A stretch of 64,000 bases of DNA from Gordonia jacobaea (lineage in GTDB: Bacteria; Actinomycetota; Actinomycetes; Mycobacteriales; Mycobacteriaceae), in NCBI RefSeq assembly GCF_001186365.1, contig NZ_LDTZ01000019.1, positions 62,001-126,000 on the forward strand, in the 5' to 3' direction. Below are positions 53,933 to 62,454 of this stretch, in pieces. Numbering within the stretch: the first letter of the stretch is position 1; every line of letters begins with the position of its first letter. The translations under genes and the position numbers were made by a program. The notes under the pieces are model-generated. The model worked only from the letters and a program-made list of their open reading frames with translations, had not been told where the DNA came from and searched no databases.

Positions 53933-55411
53933 ATGCAGACCTATCAGCTCCGGATCAACGGCCGCTGGCGCGACAGCAGCACCGGTGAGTTCTTCGACTC
54001 GTACGACCCTTTCACCGGGAAACCGTGGGCCAGCGTTGCCCGCGGCAGTGCCGCCGACGTCGACGATGCCGTCCACGCGGCGCACGACGCTCTCACCAAC
54101 AGTGCGTGGTCGCAGATGACGGCGAGCGCACGGGGCAAGCTCTTGCATCGACTCGGCGACGCAATCGCCGCCAACAGTGCCGAGCTCGCCCGAACCGAGG
54201 TGCGCGACAACGGAAAACTGTTCGCCGAGATGTCTGCACAGACCGCCTACATTCCGGAGTGGTTCTACTACTACGGCGGTCTGGCAGACAAGATCGAGGG
54301 ATCGGTTGTGCCACTGGACAAGAAGGGATACTTCGCCTACACGACGTCGGCTCCGGTCGGGGTCGTCGGCATCATCACACCGTGGAACTCACCGCTGCTG
54401 CTGCTCACCTGGAAGCTGGCGGCAGCTCTCGCTGCGGGCTGCACCGTCGTCATCAAACCTTCCGAGCATACGAGCGCCTCGACGCTGGAATTCGTTGCGC
54501 TGCTCGAGGAAGCGGGCCTACCGGCCGGAGTGGTCAATGTGGTCACGGGGTTCGGACAGGAAGTCGGCAGCCCCCTGGTCGATCACCCGCTGGTGCGCAG
54601 GGTCAGTTTCACCGGCTCGGACGCGACCGGCAGCAGGATCGGCGCGCAGGCCGCGGGCGGCATCAAACATGTCGGCCTCGAACTGGGTGGCAAGTCGCCC
54701 AACATCATCTTCGACGACGCCGACCTCGATGCCGCGGTCAACGGGGCGGTGTCGGGGATCTTCGCCGCAACCGGTCAGACCTGTATCGCCGGATCACGAC
54801 TGCTGGTGCAGTCGTCTGTCCACGACGAGGTGGTCAGGCGCGTCGTCGAACTGTCGAAGACCGCGCGCATGGGAGATCCGGCCGATCCGGACACACAGGT
54901 GGGGCCGGTGACGACCCGCGACCAGTACGAGAAGGTTCTCTCCTACATCGAGATCGCGAGATCCGAAGGCGCACAACTGAGTCTAGGTGGAGCAGCAGCA
55001 ACCCGACCCGAGTGCGGCGACGGCTGGTTCGTCGAACCCACGATCTTCACCGGTGTCGACAACTCCTCGCGCATCGCGCAGGAGGAGGTATTCGGTCCTG
55101 TGCTCTCGGTGATCCGATTCGACGACGAGGCCGAGGCGATCGCCATCGCCAACGACTCCCGATATGGTCTCGGCGCAGGCGTCTGGACCTCCGACATGGC
55201 GCGAGCATTTCGGATGACTGCGGCGATCGAGTCGGGCACGGTATGGGTCAACACCTATCGTGCCGTGAGCTACATGATGCCGTTCGGCGGCGTCAAGGAG
55301 TCCGGCCTCGGTCGCGAGAACGGCATCTCGGCAGTGGACGACTACCTGGAGACCAAGAGCGTGTGGATCAACACCGGCGCACCCTCCGGGAATCCGTTCG
55401 TGCTGAAGTGA
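53933..55411 (+). CDS. aldehyde dehydrogenase of the TPP-decarboxylase operon
   Basis: 492-aa NAD(P)-dependent ALDH. TPWNSPLLLLTWKLAAAL near residue 150, glutamate in LELGGKSPNI near 250, cysteine in GQTCIAGSR near 283 and EEVFGPVLSV near 385 form the active site. It follows the decarboxylase genes closely and faces the fadD gene tail to tail with a 1-bp gap. It should oxidise the aldehyde made by the decarboxylase to a carboxylate. Confidence 0.87.
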   Translation: MQTYQLRINGRWRDSSTGEFFDSYDPFTGKPWASVARGSAADVDDAVHAAHDALTNSAWSQMTASARGKLLHRLGDAIAANSAELARTEVRDNGKLFAEMSAQTAYIPEWFYYYGGLADKIEGSVVPLDKKGYFAYTTSAPVGVVGIITPWNSPLLLLTWKLAAALAAGCTVVIKPSEHTSASTLEFVALLEEAGLPAGVVNVVTGFGQEVGSPLVDHPLVRRVSFTGSDATGSRIGAQAAGGIKHVGLELGGKSPNIIFDDADLDAAVNGAVSGIFAATGQTCIAGSRLLVQSSVHDEVVRRVVELSKTARMGDPADPDTQVGPVTTRDQYEKVLSYIEIARSEGAQLSLGGAAATRPECGDGWFVEPTIFTGVDNSSRIAQEEVFGPVLSVIRFDDEAEAIAIANDSRYGLGAGVWTSDMARAFRMTAAIESGTVWVNTYRAVSYMMPFGGVKESGLGRENGISAVDDYLETKSVWINTGAPSGNPFVLK

Positions 55412-55412
55412 A

Positions 55413-57071
55413 CTAGCTCGACCCCGCGATCTCGGCATGCTCGACGCGCAGGTTCTTCTTCAGGATCTTGCCCGACGGGTTCTTCGGCAACGCCTCGGCG
55501 AACACGACGAACTTGGGCCGCTTGTACGGTGCGAGGATCGACGAAAGATGTTCCATCACTTCGTCTTCTGACAGGACCACACCGTCCTTGGGAACGACGA
55601 CAGCCGTGACGGCCTCGATCCACTTCGGATGCGGCACACCGAAGACGGCCACCTCCGCGACGCCGTCGTGAAGGTAGATCGCCTCCTCGACCTCGCGGGA
55701 CGCGACGTTCTCACCGCCGGTCTTGATCATGTCCTTCTTGCGGTCGACGACCGACAGGTACCCGTCCTTGTCGATCACGCCCAGGTCGCCGGAGTGGAAC
55801 CAGCCGTTGCGGAAAGCTTCGGCGGTCTTGTCCTCGTCGGCGTAATAGCCCAGTGCCGCATGCGGACTGCGGTGCACGATCTCCCCGACCTCGCCGACGG
55901 GCACCGGATTGTCCTCGTCGTCGACGACGCGGGTCTCGACGTTGAGTGCCGCGCGCCCCGCCGATCCCGCCCGGTCGAGTTGCTCGTGCGGCTGCAGAAT
56001 GGTTGCCAGCGGCGACATCTCGGTCTGTCCGTAGAAGTTCCAGAGGCGAACGTCGGGAAGCCGACGTGCCAGCTCACGTAGGACCTCGACGGGCATCGCC
56101 GCGGCACCGTAGTAGCCCTTGCGCAACGACGAGAGGTCGCGGGTGTCGAAGTCGGGGTGGCGCAGCAGCGAAATCCACACGGTGGGTGGGCAGAACAGCT
56201 TGGTGACGCGCTCGGCCTCGATGGTGGCCAACATCGTCGCGGCGTCCGGCGCGTGCAGGATGATGCTGGTCGCACCCAGGTAGACGTCGACCGAGAAGAA
56301 GCAGTCCAACTGGGCGCAGTGGTACATCGGGAGCGCGTGGATCTCGACGTCGGAGCCCTCCATCCCACCGTCGACGATGCAGGAGACGTACTGCGTCATC
56401 AGCGATTTGCTCGACAGCAGAACGCCTTTCGGCCGCGACTCGGTGCCCGATGTATACATCATGCGGACCGGCTCGTCGTCGTCGATGACAATGCCAGGGG
56501 CAGACGCGTCACCCGTCGTCATCCATTCGGCGACCGGCTCGTATCCCTGCGGTGCCTGCGTCCCCGCCAGAGGAATCCACCCGCGGATGTCGATGGGCGT
56601 ACCCGCGGTCGCGACCGCCTCGATGACCGTCGGCCCGAGCGCATCCTCGACGACGACGCCCGACGCCTGGCTGTGGTCGAGGATGAAGGCGATCTCGGAG
56701 ACGCCGAGTCCGAAGTTGATCGGTACGAGGATTGCGCCGATCCGCGCGCACGCGAAGTTCAGCACGGCGAATTGCCACGAGTTGTGACTGATCAGCGCCA
56801 ACCGGTCGCCACGAGCGAGTCCGCGCGCGGTGAGCGCGTTGGCGCAGCGGTTGACCGCGGCGTCGAACTCGGCGTAGGTGAGGCGCACATCGCCGTCGAT
56901 GACCGCCACCTTGTCGGGCGTGCGTGCAGCCGTGCGGTGCAACATGTCGCTGATCGTGTTGCCGCGTGCCGTCGCCACCGCCGCCTGCGTTGATTCAGTG
57001 AAGGACGATTCCCTCCCGGCCGATTCCCTCCCGGTCGACTTCTTCACTGTCGACTCGTAACGTGTGCTCAC
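55413..57071 (-). CDS. long-chain acyl-CoA synthetase (FadD) downstream of kstR2
   Basis: 552 aa, GTG at 57071 with AAGGAG nine bases before. MYTSGTESRPKGVLL near residue 210, FYGQTEMSPLATIL near 340, HSGDLGVIDKDG near 415, RKKDMIKTGGENVASREVE near 432 and the lysine in NPSGKILKKNL near 535 are ANL motifs. The N-terminal 30 residues are Ser/Glu-rich with a 15-bp tandem repeat (57007-57036). It lies 109 bp after kstR2 on the same strand, and neither a hairpin nor a KstR2-type palindrome is visible in that gap. Confidence 0.83.
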   Translation of the reverse strand: MSTRYESTVKKSTGRESAGRESSFTESTQAAVATARGNTISDMLHRTAARTPDKVAVIDGDVRLTYAEFDAAVNRCANALTARGLARGDRLALISHNSWQFAVLNFACARIGAILVPINFGLGVSEIAFILDHSQASGVVVEDALGPTVIEAVATAGTPIDIRGWIPLAGTQAPQGYEPVAEWMTTGDASAPGIVIDDDEPVRMMYTSGTESRPKGVLLSSKSLMTQYVSCIVDGGMEGSDVEIHALPMYHCAQLDCFFSVDVYLGATSIILHAPDAATMLATIEAERVTKLFCPPTVWISLLRHPDFDTRDLSSLRKGYYGAAAMPVEVLRELARRLPDVRLWNFYGQTEMSPLATILQPHEQLDRAGSAGRAALNVETRVVDDEDNPVPVGEVGEIVHRSPHAALGYYADEDKTAEAFRNGWFHSGDLGVIDKDGYLSVVDRKKDMIKTGGENVASREVEEAIYLHDGVAEVAVFGVPHPKWIEAVTAVVVPKDGVVLSEDEVMEHLSSILAPYKRPKFVVFAEALPKNPSGKILKKNLRVEHAEIAGSS

Positions 57072-57180
57072 CGCGTGCTCCTTCGTCCCTACCGAACGAC
57101 ACCCAAATTACTAGGTCATCCAAGTATGTGGACGCGAATCGGCAGCTTGAAGTCAGCTCGAGGACTGGGTGGGTAGGGAT

Positions 57181-57771
57181 TTAGCGCGGCAGTATTCCGT
57201 CGAGCACGATGGACAGGTACTGCTTGGCGATGTCGTCGACCGACAGCGAGCCGCCCGGCCGGTACCAGCGGACCGCGACCCAGACGGTGTCGCGTAGGAA
57301 GCGGTACGCCAACTCGATGTCGAGGTCGGCACGGAACTCACCGTCGGCGACGCCACGCGCGAGTACCGAGTGCCACAGTTCACGGAACTCGACGTTGCGC
57401 TTCTTGATGTACGCGAAACGCTCTTGTCCTGCAAGGCGTTTGGCTTCGTCCTGGTAGATGGCGACCGCATGGCGTTGTGCGCCTATCGATTCGAACGAGG
57501 CGACAACCAACTCGCGCAGCGTCTCCGTCGCGGAGAGGTCTGCGGCGGCGATCTCCTGGTATCGCGCGAAGAGGGAGTCGAGGAAGCTCCGCAGGATCTC
57601 GTCGACCATCGACTCCTTGGAATCGAAATGGTGGTACAGGCTTCCCGACAGGATGCCGGCGGAATCGGCGATGTCGCGCACCGTCGTCGACCGTAGTCCC
57701 TGCTCAGCGAACATCCGACCTGCCGTCGCCAGTAGTTCGTCTCGCCTGGTTGACCCGTTGCGCGTCGCCAC
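57181..57771 (-). CDS. kstR2: TetR-family repressor KstR2
   Basis: 196-aa TetR protein very close to Rv3557c: FAEQGLRSTTVRDIADSAG and ILSGSLYHHFDSKESMVDEI in the HTH (residues about 20-58), YQDEAKRLAGQERFAYI near 107 and VWVAVRWYRPGGSLS near 167. KstR2 binds HIP-CoA and represses the rings C/D genes. The palindrome at 57779-57796 just upstream suggests autoregulation; the same motif lies before echA20. Separated from echA20/ipdAB by about 11 kb of unrelated genes. Confidence 0.9.
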   Translation of the reverse strand: MATRNGSTRRDELLATAGRMFAEQGLRSTTVRDIADSAGILSGSLYHHFDSKESMVDEILRSFLDSLFARYQEIAAADLSATETLRELVVASFESIGAQRHAVAIYQDEAKRLAGQERFAYIKKRNVEFRELWHSVLARGVADGEFRADLDIELAYRFLRDTVWVAVRWYRPGGSLSVDDIAKQYLSIVLDGILPR

Positions 57772-57778
57772 TCGCCAA

Positions 57779-57796
57779 CCCTAGCAACTGCTTGGG
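57779..57796. promoter_or_regulatory. KstR2-type operator before kstR2
   Basis: On the minus strand this reads CCCAAGCAGTTGCTAGGG, sharing CCAAGCAnTTGCTnGG with the echA20 site at 43137-43154. It ends 7 bp before the kstR2 start. Confidence 0.75.
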
Positions 57797-57882
57797 CGTC
57801 GACGTGGGTCCACCGATCGGCTGAGTCGAATGTAGTCGAGCGGTGGATCCGCATGCGGCGTGCGCGGCGGATCGTTGTACGT

Positions 57883-58833
57883 ATGGCAATGATCGAAGTG
57901 GCAGGACTGACCAAGAGCTACGGCGACAAGCAGGTGGTCCGTGGCGTCGACCTCGAGATCGCCGAAGGCGAGATCTTCGGCATCCTCGGCCCCAACGGGG
58001 CAGGTAAGACGACGACCGTCGAGTGCATCGGTGGACTTCGCCGACGCGACGGCGGCCATGTGCGTGTCGCCGGGTTCGATCCGGCCGACGAGGGACGCGG
58101 ACTCCGCGAGGCCCTCGGCATCCAACTGCAGGAGTCGCGCCTGCCCGAGAAGCAGACCGTCGGCGAGGCGATGCGGCTGTACTCCAGCTTCTACTCGGCA
58201 CCGCGTGACTGGCGTGAACTACTCGACCGACTCGGTATGAGCGGCCACGAGGGGACCTACTTCGGCAAGCTCTCGGGCGGGCAGAAGCAGCGTCTGTCGG
58301 TGGCATTGGCACTCATCGGCAATCCGAAGGTGGCCATTCTCGATGAGTTGACCACCGGACTCGATCCGAGCGCGCGCCGTGAGGTGTGGGGTCTGCTCGA
58401 AGACCTCAAGGACACCGGCGTCACGCTCCTGCTGGTCAGCCACTTCATGGAGGAAGCTGAACGGCTGTGCGACCGCGTCGCCGTCATCGACGACGGGCGC
58501 GTCGTCGCCCTCGACACACCGGCAGATCTCGCGACCGCGGTCCAGGCCGACCAACGGATGTCGTTCATCCCGACGGCCGCCGTCGACCTCCACGCGCTCG
58601 CAGCGCTTCCCGACGTTCACCGCGTCGAGCGCACAGGTGAGCGGGTTCTCGTCACCGGAACCGACAACGTGGCGTCCGCCGTCATCATCGCGCTGCACGA
58701 ACACGGCATCGCGTGCGGCAAGCTCCGCGTCGACCAACCGAGCCTCGACGACGCGTTCCTCGCGCTGACGCACGCGCCGAACCTTCATGTTGCCGCCACA
58801 ACCGAAAACGATTCCGAAGGAGTACGACGATGA
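57883..58833 (+). CDS. ABC exporter ATPase of a two-component-linked operon
   Basis: 316-aa ATPase from ATG at 57883. Walker A GPNGAGKTT (residues 36-44), signature LSGGQKQRLSVAL near 134, Walker B VAILDELTTGLDP near 153 (Leu replaces the usual Pro after the catalytic Glu) and LLLVSHFMEEAERL near 183. CcmA/DrrA group of drug or lipid exporters. Its stop overlaps the permease start (ATGA). Confidence 0.86.
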   Translation: MAMIEVAGLTKSYGDKQVVRGVDLEIAEGEIFGILGPNGAGKTTTVECIGGLRRRDGGHVRVAGFDPADEGRGLREALGIQLQESRLPEKQTVGEAMRLYSSFYSAPRDWRELLDRLGMSGHEGTYFGKLSGGQKQRLSVALALIGNPKVAILDELTTGLDPSARREVWGLLEDLKDTGVTLLLVSHFMEEAERLCDRVAVIDDGRVVALDTPADLATAVQADQRMSFIPTAAVDLHALAALPDVHRVERTGERVLVTGTDNVASAVIIALHEHGIACGKLRVDQPSLDDAFLALTHAPNLHVAATTENDSEGVRR

Positions 58834-59567
58834 GCGCCACCACCGTGATGATCGGTTCCGAAGCGAAGCTGTTGGCCCGTAACCCGGGGGTTGTGATCTG
58901 GACGGTGATCCTGCCCGTCGCGGCGTCGATCATCATCGCGTCGATCCCCGCCGCGCGACAACCGCTCGACGAATTCGGCGGCCTGAGCGTGTTTCAGGTG
59001 TACCAGCCGATTCTGGTGCTGTTCGTCGTGGCGTTGCTCGCCGTCCAGGCGCTACCGGACGTACTCACGAGATACCGAGAGATGGGCATTCTCAAGCGAT
59101 TACGCACTACTCCGGCATCTCCGAGTCTCCTGCTGATCGCGCAGTTCGTGTTGACCTCCGCCGTCTCGATCATGTGTCTCGCGCTGATCGTCGTCGTACC
59201 GGGGATCATCTCGGGGCAGTGGCCGCAACATCCCGTCGGGTTCATCGTCAGTTATGTGCTGACGGGTTGGGCTTTTCTCGGCCTGGGCATGGTGATCGCG
59301 TCGCTGTTCCGGAACGCGAAGGTCGCTGCGGGATTCGGCTCACTGGTGTTCTTCGTGTTGATGTTCTTCGCCGGATTGTGGGTACCCCGGGCGACGATGC
59401 CCGGGTGGTTGCACGTCACGTCGAACCTCACTCCGTCGGGAGCGGGAACACAAGCGCTCGTAGATACCGCGACGACGGGCTGGCCAGCGATCGGGTACTT
59501 CGGCACACTACTGGTGTGGGGCGCAGTGACCACCGCGATCGCGGTCCGGACCTTCAAGTGGGAGTGA
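58830..59567 (+). CDS. ABC-2 type permease
   Basis: 245-aa membrane subunit with about six hydrophobic helices and the ABC-2 signature VPRATMPGWLHVTSNLTPSG near residue 188. MGILKRLRTTPASPSLL near 88 is the cytoplasmic coupling segment. Works with the ATPase at 57883. The stop overlaps the kinase GTG by 4 bp. Confidence 0.86.
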   Translation: MSATTVMIGSEAKLLARNPGVVIWTVILPVAASIIIASIPAARQPLDEFGGLSVFQVYQPILVLFVVALLAVQALPDVLTRYREMGILKRLRTTPASPSLLLIAQFVLTSAVSIMCLALIVVVPGIISGQWPQHPVGFIVSYVLTGWAFLGLGMVIASLFRNAKVAAGFGSLVFFVLMFFAGLWVPRATMPGWLHVTSNLTPSGAGTQALVDTATTGWPAIGYFGTLLVWGAVTTAIAVRTFKWE

Positions 59568-60895
59568 ACAGCCCATTCACCACCACTGCGCTGGCGCACG
59601 GCCTGTTCCGACGCAACCTCGAGCGTGAACCGCAGGGACGCTGGCGCGACTGTCGGCACGAGCTGACCTGGCCGGACATCATCGTGCCCCCCAGTGCCGA
59701 GGTGTGGACGCTTCGGGTTCTCTATCTCGTCGCGCTTGTCGTCGCCCAACTCGTGCCCGCGTCGTCGACACAGCATCTGGTGAGTGCCTCGGCGTTGATC
59801 GCGCTGATGGTCTTCACCGAGATCTGGACTCGCGTCAACATCGGGCCCATGTGGCGGCGTGTGGGGATCTTCGCTGTCACCACCACGCTGATCGCCGTCG
59901 CGATCGCCGCGACACCGATCGCAGGCATCGCGTCGTGGGCGGGTTACATGCTCTACGCGTCATTGTTCACCGGGCTCCCGATGGTGCTGACCATCAGTGT
60001 GTCGTGCGTGCTGATGACGGCGACGCAACGCTATGGCTGGGAGAACCTCGCCAATCCCTGGTGGGCGTCGGTACTCGCGTGGATTCTGAACTTCGTGATC
60101 GGCGTCGCCGTCGTAGTCGTGACCGACGCACGCGAGACATCCGTGATACGGCGCAACCAGCTCACCGAAGACCTCCTCGCAGAACGTTCTCGCACCGCCC
60201 GACTGCAGTCCGAACTCCTCGAGCAAGCACGACTCGTAGGCATCCGCGACGAGCGTTCCCGCCTCGCCCGCGAATTGCACGACACCGTCGCACAGGGATT
60301 CGTCGCGGTGGTCACGCAGTTGGAATCCGTCGACGAGGCTGAACTGTCCGACGCCACCCGCGACCGTGTGGACAACGCGAAAATGCTTGCGCGCGAAGGA
60401 CTCGGCGAAGCGCGACGCGCGGTGAACGCACTCCGACCGCTCACACTGGACGCACAACCGCTACCCACCGCTGTACAGGATCAGCTCACCGCCTTTTCCA
60501 AGCGCAATCACATCACCGCGGTACTGCGGGTCGACGGCGACGCCCACGACCTCGGCGGCAGCGACGACACCGTACTGCGCATCCTGCAGGAATCACTGGC
60601 GAACATCGCCAAACACGCGGGTGCGCAGCAGGTCGTGGTGACGCTGACCTACCTCGACGACGAACTGCTGCTCGACATCCGTGATGACGGAGACGGTTTC
60701 GACGTCGACGCGGTACGACGATCCGCTCACAGCGGCTTCGGGCTGACCGGCATGGCCGAGCGCGCGCAGTTGCTCAGCGGCACCGTCGTCGTCGAATCCG
60801 ATCCCGGTGCGGGTTGCGTTGTCTCCGTGTCGATTCCCACCGAGCGGTCGATTCCCACCGAGCGAAGCGATGTGCCGAAAGGAGTACCGCAATGA
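59564..60895 (+). CDS. NarL-type (HisKA_3) sensor histidine kinase
   Basis: 443-aa kinase from GTG at 59564. Four or five membrane helices span residues 50-187. The dimerisation H-box is RLARELHDTVAQGF with H239; the ATPase domain has ESLANIAKHA, IRDDGDGF and GFGLTGMAERA. No large external sensor domain, so it probably senses the membrane or the transporter, like DesK and BceS-type kinases. The C-terminus ends with an 18-bp tandem duplication (SIPTER twice, 60830-60865). Confidence 0.86.
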   Translation: MNSPFTTTALAHGLFRRNLEREPQGRWRDCRHELTWPDIIVPPSAEVWTLRVLYLVALVVAQLVPASSTQHLVSASALIALMVFTEIWTRVNIGPMWRRVGIFAVTTTLIAVAIAATPIAGIASWAGYMLYASLFTGLPMVLTISVSCVLMTATQRYGWENLANPWWASVLAWILNFVIGVAVVVVTDARETSVIRRNQLTEDLLAERSRTARLQSELLEQARLVGIRDERSRLARELHDTVAQGFVAVVTQLESVDEAELSDATRDRVDNAKMLAREGLGEARRAVNALRPLTLDAQPLPTAVQDQLTAFSKRNHITAVLRVDGDAHDLGGSDDTVLRILQESLANIAKHAGAQQVVVTLTYLDDELLLDIRDDGDGFDVDAVRRSAHSGFGLTGMAERAQLLSGTVVVESDPGAGCVVSVSIPTERSIPTERSDVPKGVPQ

Positions 60896-61524
60896 GCTCG
60901 CGGTCGGACCAGATCAGCATCCTCGTCGTCGACGATCATCCGGTGGTGCGCGACGGGATTCGCGGGATGCTCGAGCGCGAAGCAGACCTCACCGTCGTCG
61001 GCGAGGCGACCAGTGGCGACGAGGCGCTCACCCAGGTGGCCGCGCTGACACCCGACGTCGTGTTGATGGATCTGCGCATGCCGGGATCCGATGGTGTCGG
61101 GGCGATTCGCGCTCTGCGCGCAGCCGACCGCGACTGGCCGCGCATCCTGGTGCTGACGACGTACGACACCGACACCGACATTCACGCGGCCGTCGACGCG
61201 GGAGCCGACGGCTACCTTCTCAAGGCAACCCCGCGCGAGGATCTGATCTCAGCGGTGCGTCGTGCAGCAGCCGGCCACAGCGTTCTCGACCCGAGCGTGG
61301 CGGGAAGCCTGATGAGCCGCAACCGTGCCGACACCCTCACCGAACGAGAGCGAGAAGTGTTGCACGCCATCGCCGGAGGCGGCACCAACCGTCAGGTCGC
61401 CGCCGAACTGATGATCAGCGAGGCGACGGTGAAGACGCACCTGCTGCGGCTCTACCCGAAGCTCGGTGTCGCCGACCGTGCCGCGGCCGTGCGAGTTGCG
61501 TTCGAGCGCGGACTCATCCGGTGA
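60892..61524 (+). CDS. NarL/LuxR-family response regulator
   Basis: 210 aa. Receiver domain VVDDHPVVRDGI with phosphorylation site D60 in LMDLRMP, followed by LTEREREVLHAIAGG and VAAELMISEATVKTHLLRLYPKLG, the LuxR DNA-binding helix. Last gene of a four-gene operon joined by 4-bp overlaps. It presumably controls the exporter operon itself. Its 3' end overlaps the convergent deacetylase gene by 11 bp. Confidence 0.88.
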   Translation: MSSRSDQISILVVDDHPVVRDGIRGMLEREADLTVVGEATSGDEALTQVAALTPDVVLMDLRMPGSDGVGAIRALRAADRDWPRILVLTTYDTDTDIHAAVDAGADGYLLKATPREDLISAVRRAAAGHSVLDPSVAGSLMSRNRADTLTEREREVLHAIAGGGTNRQVAAELMISEATVKTHLLRLYPKLGVADRAAAVRVAFERGLIR

Positions 61525-62326
61525 CGAAGTAGTCGTCGAGGGTGACCATGGTCAGCTTGCGTTCTCTGATGATCTCCGCCAGTTGTGGATAAATGTGCGT
61601 TACCGCAGGGTGATTGGCGTGCCCGATCACCACGGCCTGCTGGCGGAAATAGGTGCGCGCGTTGGCGATGATGTCTTGCTCGCGCAGTACCCGCTCGTCG
61701 CCCAACGTCCCGTACCACATGGTCGACGCCGTGTAGCCCTGGTCGGCGGCGACGCGATCGACCGCCGCATTGCGGTGTCCGTAGGGCGGACGATAGAACG
61801 GGGTGCCGTCGACTCCAAAGGTGTTCTGCAAGAAGCGCTTGTTGCGGTTGAGCTGGTCGGCGATCGCACTCTCCGACAATGAGGTCAACGAGGGATGCGT
61901 CCAGGTGTGGTTGCCCAACTGGATCTGACCCGATTCCACCAGCGGAACAAGCGAACTCCGATGGTCGGTCCAACTCTTGTAGACGCCGGTCACAAAGAAC
62001 GTGAAGCGCGCACCGGTGTCCTGCGCGAACTTGATGTACGCGCCGACGACGTCCGACCGCACCCCGTCGTCGATGGTCAGCGCGAGATAGTTGCCGTGCC
62101 CGGGTAGCGCGGTAATCGGCCCCTTGGGGAGCGGCGCCTTGCTGGGCACAACGGGTGGGGGTGCAACGAGGGGCGGCGTGAGCAACTGCTCAGGCAAGCC
62201 CGGCAACCGGAGGTTCGGTGGAAGCCCCGGCGCCGCAGCGGCTTTCGATTCAGACAAACCGGATATCGCAACGACGGTGCCTGCCGCCAGTGCTGCGAGG
62301 AAATGGCGACGGTCCACGCCGTCCAC
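61514..62326 (-). CDS. Tat-exported polysaccharide deacetylase (NodB family)
   Basis: 270 aa. DRRHFLAALAAG is a twin-arginine-type signal, followed by a proline-rich linker to about residue 75. NodB motifs: TIDDG with D86/D87, NHTWTH with metal ligands H140 and H144, and RPPYGHR near residue 178. Should deacetylate or cleave cell-envelope glycans outside the membrane. The C-terminal histidine motif reads VIGHANH. No neighbour indicates the substrate. Confidence 0.85.
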   Translation of the reverse strand: MDGVDRRHFLAALAAGTVVAISGLSESKAAAAPGLPPNLRLPGLPEQLLTPPLVAPPPVVPSKAPLPKGPITALPGHGNYLALTIDDGVRSDVVGAYIKFAQDTGARFTFFVTGVYKSWTDHRSSLVPLVESGQIQLGNHTWTHPSLTSLSESAIADQLNRNKRFLQNTFGVDGTPFYRPPYGHRNAAVDRVAADQGYTASTMWYGTLGDERVLREQDIIANARTYFRQQAVVIGHANHPAVTHIYPQLAEIIRERKLTMVTLDDYFVTG

Positions 62327-62377
62327 TTAACAGCAGAGCCACTGGCCACACCAGTCACAAGAGGGGCACAGATGATT

Positions 62378-62417
62378 CATGGGTGGGTAAAGCCCCTGAA
62401 GGATCTACCCACCCATG
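62378..62417. terminator. perfect 12-bp inverted repeat between ALDH and deacetylase genes
   Basis: CATGGGTGGGTA (62378-62389) and TACCCACCCATG (62406-62417) with a 16-bp loop. It lies after the ALDH stop and before the deacetylase start, both on the minus strand. No T-run, so termination is a guess; an operator for the deacetylase is the alternative. Confidence 0.6.
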
Positions 62418-62431
62418 ACGGGGTGTGACGT

Positions 62432-62454
62432 CGCTGAGCCTGAATGGCTCAGCG
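62432..62454 (-). terminator. hairpin over the ALDH stop codon
   Basis: CGCTGAGCC (62432-62440) and GGCTCAGCG (62446-62454) form a perfect 9-bp stem with a 5-base loop. It includes the ALDH stop at 62449-62451. Confidence 0.65.
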
